A stretch of DNA of 47,049 nucleotides from DASYSL01 sp036003365 (GTDB lineage Bacteria > Eisenbacteria > RBG-16-71-46 > DASYSL01): positions 1 to 47,049 of the forward strand of contig DASYSL010000087.1 in assembly GCA_036003365.1 (NCBI GenBank), written 5' to 3'. The notes under the pieces are model-generated. The model was not told the origin of the DNA. It did not search any database and saw only the letters and a program-made list of their open reading frames with translations. The position numbers and the translations under genes are program-made. Positions 40,733-47,049 of the stretch are shown piece by piece. Each line of letters opens with the position of its first letter. Position 1 is the stretch's first letter.

Positions 40733-40767
40733 GTGGTGAGAAGTGGGAGGTAGTGGTGACAAGTGGC
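40733..40767 (+). promoter_or_regulatory. Four MraZ boxes (GTGGN, 10-bp period)
   Basis: GTGGT (40733), GTGGG (40743), GTGGT (40753) and GTGGC (40763) are direct repeats with 5-bp spacers, one helical turn apart. E. coli MraZ binds TGGGN repeats with 5-bp spacers upstream of its own gene, so these are very likely autoregulatory sites. They end 23 bp before the mraZ ATG. Confidence 0.85.
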
Positions 40768-40790
40768 GGTAACGGAGGTCGTCGAAACAA

Positions 40791-41234
40791 ATGGGCAGCT
40801 TGTACGGCGCAGATCGCTTTGCGATCGATCACAAAGGTCGGGTGGCTGTCCCGGCCAAGCTGCGCCGTGCCCTCTCGGCCGATGCGCGCGACAGCTTCGT
40901 CGTCGTGCCCGGTCTCGACGGTTGCCTCGATCTCTACCCCCTCGATGAGTGGCGTCAGTTCGACGAGAAGCTTCGCGCCCTTCCGCGCGGCGACGAGAAC
41001 GCTCGCCGCTTCCGCCGGCTCCTGCTCGTGAATGCGGCGGAGCTGCAGGTGGACGCGCAGGGTCGCGTGATGCTTCCCGCCAAACTGATCGAAATGGCCG
41101 GCCTGCGCAAGGAAGTGCTGGTGCTCGGCTCCGTCGATCACATCGAGATCTGGGACCCCGAGCGCTTCGAGAAGTCGACGCACGGGAACCAGGGCGCCTC
41201 GCTCGAAGACCTGGCGAAGGAGTACCTGAAATGA
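40791..41234 (+). CDS. mraZ: Transcriptional regulator MraZ
   Basis: The 147-aa product has two SpoVT/AbrB-like DNA-binding repeats, DHKGRVAVPAKLRRAL (~residues 13-28) and DAQGRVMLPAKLIEMA (~88-103), joined as in all MraZ proteins, and the family markers RFAIDHKGR and LVLGSVDHIEIWDPERFE. MraZ forms ring-shaped oligomers that bind tandem repeats and control the division and cell wall cluster, usually as a repressor. GGAGGT lies 12 nt before the ATG. Four GTGGN boxes upstream suggest autoregulation. It heads the dcw genes, and its stop overlaps the STAS gene by 4 nt (ATGA). Confidence 0.97.
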   Translation: MGSLYGADRFAIDHKGRVAVPAKLRRALSADARDSFVVVPGLDGCLDLYPLDEWRQFDEKLRALPRGDENARRFRRLLLVNAAELQVDAQGRVMLPAKLIEMAGLRKEVLVLGSVDHIEIWDPERFEKSTHGNQGASLEDLAKEYLK

Positions 41235-41767
41235 CCGCCGGCCTGTGGCACCAGGGAACGGAAGTCCTGGACGAAGGCGCAAGGGAGACCCGGCCGGCGG
41301 TCTCCATCGTGTGGGCCTTGGGCCGCGATCCGAAGCTGCCGTCGGCGTGGCTCGACGTGTACGACGGCCCGGGGGGACGGTCGGCGGTGTTTGCGCTGGC
41401 TGGTGCCCTGGGCCGCTCGGCTTTGCAGCGCTTCGAGGAAGCGCTCTCGCAGGTCCTCGGGTGGGGGCTCGCGAGCATGGTGCTCGACTTCTCGCGCGTC
41501 ACGCATCTCGACTACCGCCGCTTACCGCGGCTGGTGGCTCTGCTGCGCGAAGGCGCGCGGGACGGGTTCGCGTTCGGGTTCGTGGGCTTGAACCGCTACG
41601 TGACGGATCTCTTCCGGGTGGCGGGCGTCGATCTGGAACACGAGTCTCCGGCGGGCGATCTCGCGGTGTGCGGAGCCGCGTCGTCCGAGGCCGCGCCTCC
41701 ACGGGCGGCCGCCGGAGACCGGGTACGAGCCGGGCGCGCTTTCCTGGCGGAGAGCGGGCGCGAGTGA
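41231..41767 (+). CDS. STAS-domain protein inserted in the dcw cluster
   Basis: The 178-aa product has an STAS-like domain at ~residues 51-136: FALAGALGRSALQRFEEAL, the strand and turn MVLDFSRVTHLDYRRLPRLVAL and GFAFGFVGLNRYVTDLFRVAGV, matching the beta-alpha order of SpoIIAA-type anti-anti-sigma factors. The site usually phosphorylated, D-S, reads D94-Y95, so normal serine phosphorylation is unlikely. The N-terminal 50 and C-terminal 40 residues are unassigned. It is translationally coupled to mraZ (ATGA), and rsmH starts 1 nt after its stop. A role in linking division to a signalling partner is possible but unproven. Confidence 0.78.
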   Translation: MTAGLWHQGTEVLDEGARETRPAVSIVWALGRDPKLPSAWLDVYDGPGGRSAVFALAGALGRSALQRFEEALSQVLGWGLASMVLDFSRVTHLDYRRLPRLVALLREGARDGFAFGFVGLNRYVTDLFRVAGVDLEHESPAGDLAVCGAASSEAAPPRAAAGDRVRAGRAFLAESGRE

Positions 41768-41768
41768 C

Positions 41769-42689
41769 GTGCAATCCGGCCACGAACCGGTCCTCGTCCA
41801 CGAGGTGGTTCGGCTGGTGGCCGGAGGATCGGGAACCTACCTCGACGCGACGGTCGGCGGGGGAGGACACGCGGCAGCGATGCTCCAGGCCCTGCCGCCC
41901 GATGCCAGGCTTCTCGGACTCGATCGCGATCCAAATGCGATCCGGGTGGCAGGCGAGAGGCTGCGTGAATTCGGAGACCGCGTGGTCTTGGTCTCCAAGC
42001 CGTTCGATCAGCTGGGCGAGGTCATGAGCGCCTTGGGTCTTAGGAGCCTAGCGGGGGCACTCTTCGACCTGGGCCTCTCCTCGCTCCAGCTGGTCGACGA
42101 TTCACGCGGCTTCTCGTTCCGGCCGGGAGGGAAGCTGGACCTGCGCTTCGACGCCACCACCGGGTCGAGCGCCGCCGAGATGCTCGAGACGATCGACGAG
42201 CCGACGCTGGCTCGCGTCCTCTTCGAGTACGGCGAATTGAAGGACGCCCGCAAGGTGGCGCGTGCTCTGATCACGGCGCGCGACCGGCGCGGGCTGGAGA
42301 CCACGGACGACGTGCGGGCGGCGATCACCGCCGTGTGGGGTCCGAGGCCCGAGCCGCGGCGCCTGGCGCAGCTTTTCCAGGCGTTGCGGATCTTGGTGAA
42401 CGACGAGCTGGGCCGTCTCGACCAGGCGCTTCAGGAGGTCCCAGAGCGCCTGGCTTCTGGGGCGGCCCTCGCCGTCATCAGCTATCACTCGCTCGAGGAC
42501 CGGCGCGTCAAAGCGCTGTTCCGCGGAGCGCAGCCTACGCGGCGCGAAGCGCGACTCGGCGTCACGCGCCCCGGCGACTGGGAAATCCTCACGCCCCGTC
42601 CTCTGCGTCCAACTCCTCTCGAAGTGGCGGCGAATCCCAGAGCTCGAAGCGCCCGGCTGCGCGCAGCCAGGAGGAGGAAGGCGGCATGA
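41769..42689 (+). CDS. rsmH: 16S rRNA (cytosine-1402-N4)-methyltransferase RsmH (MraW)
   Basis: The 306-aa product has the RsmH signatures HEPVLVHEVVRLV, YLDATVGGGGHA (SAM loop, residues ~24-35), GLDRDPNAI, FDLGLSSLQLDD-like LFDLGLSSLQLVDDSRGFSF, LDLRFD, FQALRILVNDEL and VISYHSLEDRRVK. The enzyme methylates C1402 in the ribosomal P site. The GTG at 41769 gives the normal N-terminus just before HEPV. It is in the conserved mraZ-(STAS)-rsmH-ftsL-ftsI order. The stop overlaps the ftsL-like start by 4 nt. Confidence 0.97.
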   Translation: MQSGHEPVLVHEVVRLVAGGSGTYLDATVGGGGHAAAMLQALPPDARLLGLDRDPNAIRVAGERLREFGDRVVLVSKPFDQLGEVMSALGLRSLAGALFDLGLSSLQLVDDSRGFSFRPGGKLDLRFDATTGSSAAEMLETIDEPTLARVLFEYGELKDARKVARALITARDRRGLETTDDVRAAITAVWGPRPEPRRLAQLFQALRILVNDELGRLDQALQEVPERLASGAALAVISYHSLEDRRVKALFRGAQPTRREARLGVTRPGDWEILTPRPLRPTPLEVAANPRARSARLRAARRRKAA

Positions 42690-43123
42690 AGGTGAGAAAC
42701 GTTCCGGTGCCCCCGAAACCCATGTCGATCCTGGGTCGGCGCGATGGTGTGCACTGGGTGTTGATCTTCTCCCTGCTGCTCGCGGCCGCGTTCATCGAGG
42801 TCTGGGAGTCGACGGCGGTGTCGCAGCTCTCGATCCAGATCGACAAGCTTCGCGCCCAGGTCAAGGACACCGACGCGCGCACCAGCTTCCTCGACGCGCG
42901 CGCCGCCGAAGAAGGCAGCCGGGTGCGCCTGGCCGCGATCGCCAAGAGGCTCGATCTGCGGCCGGCGGATCCCGGGCAGATCGTCATGATTCCGCCGAGC
43001 CTGGTGGCGCTTTCTCCCACCTCGCCGGTGCCGCAGACGGGCCTCGCCGCCGTGGGCAGCCGTCTCAACGACTTCTTCGTGCCCGCCGCGCGTGCGCGCG
43101 CGGCTCGAGAGACTCAGGACTAA
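42686..43123 (+). CDS. ftsL: FtsL-like cell division protein
   Basis: The 145-aa bitopic product has a short basic N-terminus, one TM helix (VLIFSLLLAAAFIEVWES region, ~residues 25-43) and a periplasmic helix with heptad-like spacing (LSIQIDKLRAQVKDTDARTSFLDARAAEE), followed by RLAAIAKRLDLRPADPGQIVMIP, a segment typical of FtsL/DivIC-type proteins (A..LGL..p..g.v..l). FtsL joins FtsB and FtsQ in the divisome and helps activate FtsWI. The sequence is poorly conserved, as usual for FtsL; size, topology and place between rsmH and ftsI support the call. AGGAGGAAGG precedes the ATG. Confidence 0.88.
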   Translation: MKVRNVPVPPKPMSILGRRDGVHWVLIFSLLLAAAFIEVWESTAVSQLSIQIDKLRAQVKDTDARTSFLDARAAEEGSRVRLAAIAKRLDLRPADPGQIVMIPPSLVALSPTSPVPQTGLAAVGSRLNDFFVPAARARAARETQD

Positions 43124-43169
43124 TGATCAACCGTCCGGTGCCCGCCGGACGGGAGAAAGGATCAGCGAG

Positions 43170-45281
43170 GTGACGGAGTCCCGCTCCCGGGACCGCGTTC
43201 TCGTGGCGGCCCTGGCGACTCTCGTCGTCGCGGCCGTGGTTTTCCTGCGTCTCGTGGCCCTGCAGATCCTGCAGCACGGGACCTTCGTCGCCCGCGCCGA
43301 GCAGAACCAGGAAGGCCGCGTCCTCCTGCCGCCGCGCCGCGGCGATCTCCTCGACCGCAGTGGCGAGCTGCTCGCCACCGACCTGCGCACCTACTCGGTC
43401 TACGCCGTGCCGCGTCTCATGAAGAATCGCCGGCTCGCCGCGCGCCAGCTGGCGCAGATGTTCGATCTCGACACCCAGACGCTCGATCGCAAGTTCGCCA
43501 CGCATCCCTCGTTCTGCTGGGTGACGCGCATGGCCGATCCCGGCGTCGAGGAGCGCCTCGCCAAGGCCAAGATCGCCGGCGTCTTCCTGCAGGTCGAGAC
43601 CCGCCGCGTCGATCCGGGCGGCCAGGCGGTGCTGCCGGTGGTCGGGCGCGTCAACATGGACGGCAGCGGCGTCGAGGGCGTCGAGTACCAGTTCGACGAC
43701 CTGCTGCGCGGTCACGCCGGCTGGGCCACCGTGTTCAAGGACGGAACCGGCCGGCAGATCGATCTGCCGCAGGGCAGCCGTCACCAGCCGGACCACGGCC
43801 ACGGCCTCATGCTCACCATCAATAACGCGATCCAGGGCATCCTCATGACGCGGCTCACGGCCGCGGTCGACAGCCTGGAGGCCAAGCAGGCGACGGCGGT
43901 GATCGTGGATCCGCACACCGGGCAGGTGCTGGCCATGGGCACGGCCGGCCCCAACGCGCCCGATGCCTCGCGCGCGCCCGCCATCTGCGACATCTACGAG
44001 CCGGGATCGACCTTCAAGGTGGTGGCCGCGGCGGCCACGCTCGAGGAGGGGCTCGCGGGCCCGGGCACGCTCTACAATGCTGACAACGGGGCGCACGACT
44101 TCGGCGGCTTCATCATCCATGACGCCCACCCGCACGGCGTGCTCACGCTCAAGGACGCGGTGCGCGTGTCGAGCAACATCGTGGCCGGCAAGCTCGGCAT
44201 GGCGCTCGGCGCCGACCGCTTCTACGAGTACGCCACCGCGTTCGGCTTCGGCTCCATGACGGGAATCGACTTCCCGGGCGAGGCCGGCGGCCGCTTGCGT
44301 ACGCCCCACACCTGGTCCGGCCGCTCGCTGCCCACCCTGGCCATGGGACAGGAAGTCTCGGTGACGCCTCTCCAGATGGCGCTCGCCTACAGCGTGATCG
44401 CCAATGGCGGCCTGTGGATGAAGCCGCAGCTCGTCCTGGCCGAACTGGACGAGCACGGCCGCCTGCTGCGCCGCTTCGATCCCGAGGCCGTGCGACGCGT
44501 GATCTCGCCGCGCACCGCGGACACCATGCGCGATTTCCTCCTGGCGGTCGTGGACTCCGGTACGGCGACCAAGGCCGAGCTTTCGTGGACGCAGGTCGCG
44601 GGCAAGACCGGCACGGCGCAGAAGTACGACCCGGCCACCGGCCACTACGCCGCCGGCAAGTACATCTCGTCGTTCGTGGGCTTCGTGCCCGCCGACGATC
44701 CGCGCTTGGTTTGCCTGGTGCTCATCGACGAGTCGAAGAAGGGCTACTACGGCGGCGACGTCGCCGCACCCGTGTTCCGCGACATCGTCGACGACGTGCA
44801 TCGCCTGCGCGACGGGCCGCTGAGCGCGCGGCCGCCCGTGGTGCAGGTGGCGGCCGCCGATCTCAGACCGCCGCCCACGCTGGTGCCCGACGTGCGCCTC
44901 CTGCCCTTGGCACGCGCCACCGAGAAGCTCGCGGCCGTGGGCCTGCGCGTGCGCTCGAGCGGCGTGGGCCCGCGCGTGGTGTCGCAGGATCCGGCGCCCG
45001 GCAGCCCGGTCGAGCGCGGCGAGCCGGTGCTCGTGACCTTGTCGAAGGAAACGGCGCCGGCGGTGCCGGACGTCATCGGGCTCACGCTGCGCGAAGCGCT
45101 CGGCGTGCTCTCGGGCCACTCGATTCCGGCGCGCGCCATGGGAAGTGGCGTGGTGTGCGCGCAGGAGCCCGCGCCCGGCTCGCACCTGGAAGCCGGCGGC
45201 GTGTGTCTCCTCACCTGCAAGAGCGAGGCGACGGTGAAGCTCGCGTCGCATGTCGAGGATCCGCGGAATGGGGGACGGTAA
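43170..45281 (+). CDS. ftsI: Penicillin-binding protein FtsI/SpoVD-like with two PASTA domains
   Basis: The 703-aa class B PBP has a TM helix (~residues 10-33), an N-terminal dimerisation domain, and a transpeptidase domain with S280-T-F-K (nucleophile and base), S334-S-N and K479-T-G-T. Two PASTA domains follow (570-627 and 629-685), each with VP[DV] at the start and a P-x-x-x-L pattern. It crosslinks septal peptidoglycan. E. coli FtsI has no PASTA; this form is like SpoVD and PBP2x. GTG 43170 is preferred because it starts 10 residues before the TM helix and AAAGGA lies upstream. The 3' end overlaps murE. Confidence 0.95.
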   Translation: MTESRSRDRVLVAALATLVVAAVVFLRLVALQILQHGTFVARAEQNQEGRVLLPPRRGDLLDRSGELLATDLRTYSVYAVPRLMKNRRLAARQLAQMFDLDTQTLDRKFATHPSFCWVTRMADPGVEERLAKAKIAGVFLQVETRRVDPGGQAVLPVVGRVNMDGSGVEGVEYQFDDLLRGHAGWATVFKDGTGRQIDLPQGSRHQPDHGHGLMLTINNAIQGILMTRLTAAVDSLEAKQATAVIVDPHTGQVLAMGTAGPNAPDASRAPAICDIYEPGSTFKVVAAAATLEEGLAGPGTLYNADNGAHDFGGFIIHDAHPHGVLTLKDAVRVSSNIVAGKLGMALGADRFYEYATAFGFGSMTGIDFPGEAGGRLRTPHTWSGRSLPTLAMGQEVSVTPLQMALAYSVIANGGLWMKPQLVLAELDEHGRLLRRFDPEAVRRVISPRTADTMRDFLLAVVDSGTATKAELSWTQVAGKTGTAQKYDPATGHYAAGKYISSFVGFVPADDPRLVCLVLIDESKKGYYGGDVAAPVFRDIVDDVHRLRDGPLSARPPVVQVAAADLRPPPTLVPDVRLLPLARATEKLAAVGLRVRSSGVGPRVVSQDPAPGSPVERGEPVLVTLSKETAPAVPDVIGLTLREALGVLSGHSIPARAMGSGVVCAQEPAPGSHLEAGGVCLLTCKSEATVKLASHVEDPRNGGR

Positions 45282-46782
45282 GCGCGCCATGGCGAGCGAG
45301 CGTCTTCTCGAGGTGATCGAGCCCGTGAGCGTTTCGGGGCCACTGCCCGAGACGGTCGAGGGGCTCGCGCACGACTCGCGCCGCGTGCGTCCCGGCGAGT
45401 GGTTCTTCGCGCTGGCCGGCCAGCACGCCAATGGCGCTGTCTTCGCCGCCGCCGCCCTTTCGGCCGGCGCCGGTGCCGTGGTCACCGAGGCGGTCACCGG
45501 TCAAACGCCCGAGGTGCGCGTCCGCGACACGCGGCGCAGCATGGCGCGGGCGGCGGCCCTCTTCTACGGCGAGCCGTCGCTCACGCTCCGCACCGTCGGC
45601 ATCACCGGTACCAACGGCAAGACCACCGTGTCGTTCCTGCTTCGCGCCATGCTCGAAAAGCATGGCTGGGCCACCGGCCTCCTCGGCACCGTGGGCGCGT
45701 TCTTTCCGCACGGCGCCGTGAGCACTGGCTTCACCACGCCGGAATCGGTCGAGCTGCAATCCATGCTGGCCGACATGCGCGACCAGGGTGCGACCGCTTG
45801 CGTGCTCGAGGTGTCGTCGCACGGCTTGGCGCTCGAGCGCACGTACGGACTCGCCTTCGACGTCACCGCGTTCACCAACCTGACGCACGACCACCTCGAC
45901 TTCCACGGCACGGTCGAGAATTACCTGGACGCCAAGCTCATGCTGTTCGATGGCAGAAACGGCGCGGCCGGGCGCAAGCCCACGGTGGCGGTGATCCACG
46001 CCGCCGATCCGCACGCCCCGGCGGTCATCGAAGCGGCGCGGCGCGGCGGTCAGCGCGTGGTGACCTTCGCCCTCCACGCTCCGGCCGAGATCACGGCCGA
46101 GGACGTGGTGAGTGACGCGGGCGGCTCGCACTTCGTGGTGCGCGAGAGCGGTGGCCGCTACCCCGTGTCGATCCGCCTGCCCGGCTCGTTCAACGTCGAG
46201 AACGCGCTCTGCGCCTGGGCCATCGCCGGCGTGCTCGGCGTGAGCCCCGACGAGCGCGTGGCCAGCCTCGCCGCTCTGGTTGGCGTGCCCGGCCGCCTCG
46301 AGCCGGTGGATGCCGGCCAGCCGTTCGCCGTCTACGTGGACTACGCGCACACGCCCGACGCGCTCGAGCGCCTGCTCGAGACCGTGCGTCCGCTGACCAA
46401 GGGCCGCGTGCACGTGGTCTTCGGCGCCGGCGGCGATCGCGATCACTCCAAGCGCCCGGAGATGGGCGAGGTGGCGGCCCGTCTCGCCGACCGCGTCGTT
46501 CTCACCTCCGACAATCCGCGCTCCGAGGATCCCAACGAGATCCTCGCCTCGATCCGCTCCGGCATCGCGCCGGGCACGCGCGTCGAGGTCGAGATCGAGC
46601 CCGACCGCCGCCGCGCCATCGAGAAGGCACTCGCCGGCGCGCGCGCGGGCGACGTGGTCGTGCTCGCAGGCAAGGGCCACGAGACGACGCAGACGGCGGG
46701 CGGCAAGGCCGCGCCCTTCGACGACCGCACGGAAGCGCGTGGCGCGCTCGAGCGGCTCGGCCTCGGAAAGGCGGGGCGGTGA
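45268..46782 (+). CDS. murE: UDP-MurNAc-L-Ala-D-Glu ligase MurE (meso-diaminopimelate type)
   Basis: The 504-aa product has the Mur ligase ATP loop GITGTNGKTT (residues 111-120), the carbamylated lysine region YLDAKLMLF (K223), the acidic HDHLDFHG, GRLE and YAHTPDALE blocks, and DNPR at 415-418. DNPR is the meso-diaminopimelate selector; L-lysine enzymes differ here, so the peptidoglycan is predicted to be of the DAP type. It adds the third residue of the stem peptide in the cytoplasm. Three in-frame ATGs exist (45250, 45268, 45289). 45268 has GAGGA 8 nt upstream and gives a 14-nt overlap with ftsI. Confidence 0.95.
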   Translation: MGDGKRAMASERLLEVIEPVSVSGPLPETVEGLAHDSRRVRPGEWFFALAGQHANGAVFAAAALSAGAGAVVTEAVTGQTPEVRVRDTRRSMARAAALFYGEPSLTLRTVGITGTNGKTTVSFLLRAMLEKHGWATGLLGTVGAFFPHGAVSTGFTTPESVELQSMLADMRDQGATACVLEVSSHGLALERTYGLAFDVTAFTNLTHDHLDFHGTVENYLDAKLMLFDGRNGAAGRKPTVAVIHAADPHAPAVIEAARRGGQRVVTFALHAPAEITAEDVVSDAGGSHFVVRESGGRYPVSIRLPGSFNVENALCAWAIAGVLGVSPDERVASLAALVGVPGRLEPVDAGQPFAVYVDYAHTPDALERLLETVRPLTKGRVHVVFGAGGDRDHSKRPEMGEVAARLADRVVLTSDNPRSEDPNEILASIRSGIAPGTRVEVEIEPDRRRAIEKALAGARAGDVVVLAGKGHETTQTAGGKAAPFDDRTEARGALERLGLGKAGR

Positions 46783-47049
46783 ATCATCCCGCGGGCCTTC
46801 CCGAGACCTCGACCTTGGGCAAAAAGCCGCTCCGGCGCTGGACGCTCGGTCAGGTGGCCGAGACGGTGAGCGCCGAGTGGCGCTTGCCGTCGCGCCAGAC
46901 ACTGCCCGCCACCATCACCAAGGCCGTGGTCGGCGCCACGCTCGACTCGCGCCAGGTGCGTCCGGGCGAGGTGTTCGTGCCGCTCGCCGGCACGCGCGTC
47001 GATGGCCACGAGTTCCTGACCGAGGCGCGCGCCCACGGCGCCATCGCCT
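46779..47049 (+). CDS. murF: UDP-MurNAc-tripeptide:D-Ala-D-Ala ligase MurF, N-terminal fragment (cut by window edge)
   Basis: Ninety codons are visible from the GTG that overlaps the murE stop (GTGA). The segment VVGATLDSRQVRPGEVFVPLAGTRVDGHEFLTEARAHGA (in parts DSRxVRPGEVFVPL and GTRVDGHEF) is the uridine-binding N-terminal domain of MurF, which follows murE in most dcw clusters. The ATP-binding and C-terminal domains lie beyond 47049. MurF adds D-Ala-D-Ala to complete the pentapeptide precursor. Confidence 0.92.
   Translation, partial: MNHPAGLPETSTLGKKPLRRWTLGQVAETVSAEWRLPSRQTLPATITKAVVGATLDSRQVRPGEVFVPLAGTRVDGHEFLTEARAHGAIA

Overview
This 47 kb window is uniformly GC-rich and densely coded, mostly on the + strand, with many genes joined by 1-4 nt stop/start overlaps. 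It looks like chromosomal DNA of a diderm, FCB-like bacterium. The evidence is two secreted proteins that end in FlgD-like Ig modules (the type found on T9SS-like cargo), a beta-barrel-like secreted protein, two DUF2723 multi-pass proteins, and a dcw cluster whose MurE carries the meso-diaminopimelate signature DNPR. Candidatus Eisenbacteria or a relative fits well, but this is inference. Nothing in the sequence indicates a phage, plasmid or complete insertion sequence.

Layout. (1) 1-4195: the 3' end of a PafA-like alkaline phosphatase gene, a convergent 884-aa secreted protein gene, tRNA-Lys(TTT) and a minus-strand beta-barrel-like protein gene, with strong hairpin terminators around the tRNA. 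(2) 4677-6780: a small zinc-finger (anti-sigma-like) protein, a divergent YchF-like GTPase/ATPase and a secreted protein. (3) 6967-12029: an FMN-riboswitch riboflavin operon, promoter - RFN element - intrinsic terminator - ribD - ribE - ribBA - ribH - nusB - metallophosphoesterase. (4) 12030-12408: a non-coding stretch holding three 48-bp-spaced identical-stem hairpins, an 18-bp palindrome, a 38-bp perfect palindrome and a sigma70-like promoter. (5) 12409-40623: one 28-kb run of 21 co-directional, largely overlapping genes for surface glycan synthesis. It encodes five GT4-type and three GT2-type glycosyltransferases, GT-C/YfhO-type membrane transferases, a tandem pair of DUF2723-TPR (TMEM260-like) proteins, Dol-P-Man-synthase-like DPM1, heptose kinase and guanylyltransferase homologues, an epimerase, a Wzx-type flippase, an AsnB-type amidotransferase, three methyltransferases, a FemAB/GNAT protein and a secreted beta-propeller protein. 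(6) 40733-47049: the start of the division and cell wall (dcw) cluster, four MraZ boxes - mraZ - STAS-domain gene - rsmH - ftsL-like - ftsI (with PASTA domains) - murE - murF (cut by the window edge).

How the genes may work together. Region 5 has the parts of a lipid-carrier-dependent glycosylation pathway: activated sugars (GDP-heptose branch, UDP-sugar epimerase), polyprenyl-phosphate sugar synthases, a flippase, and periplasm-facing GT-C enzymes. DPM1 together with two TMEM260-like proteins in the same transcription unit as a secreted Ig-tailed propeller protein suggests a protein O-glycosylation system rather than, or in addition to, an O-antigen or capsule locus. This is the most interesting candidate system in the window. 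It is inferred from families and gene order; no substrate can be read from the sequence.
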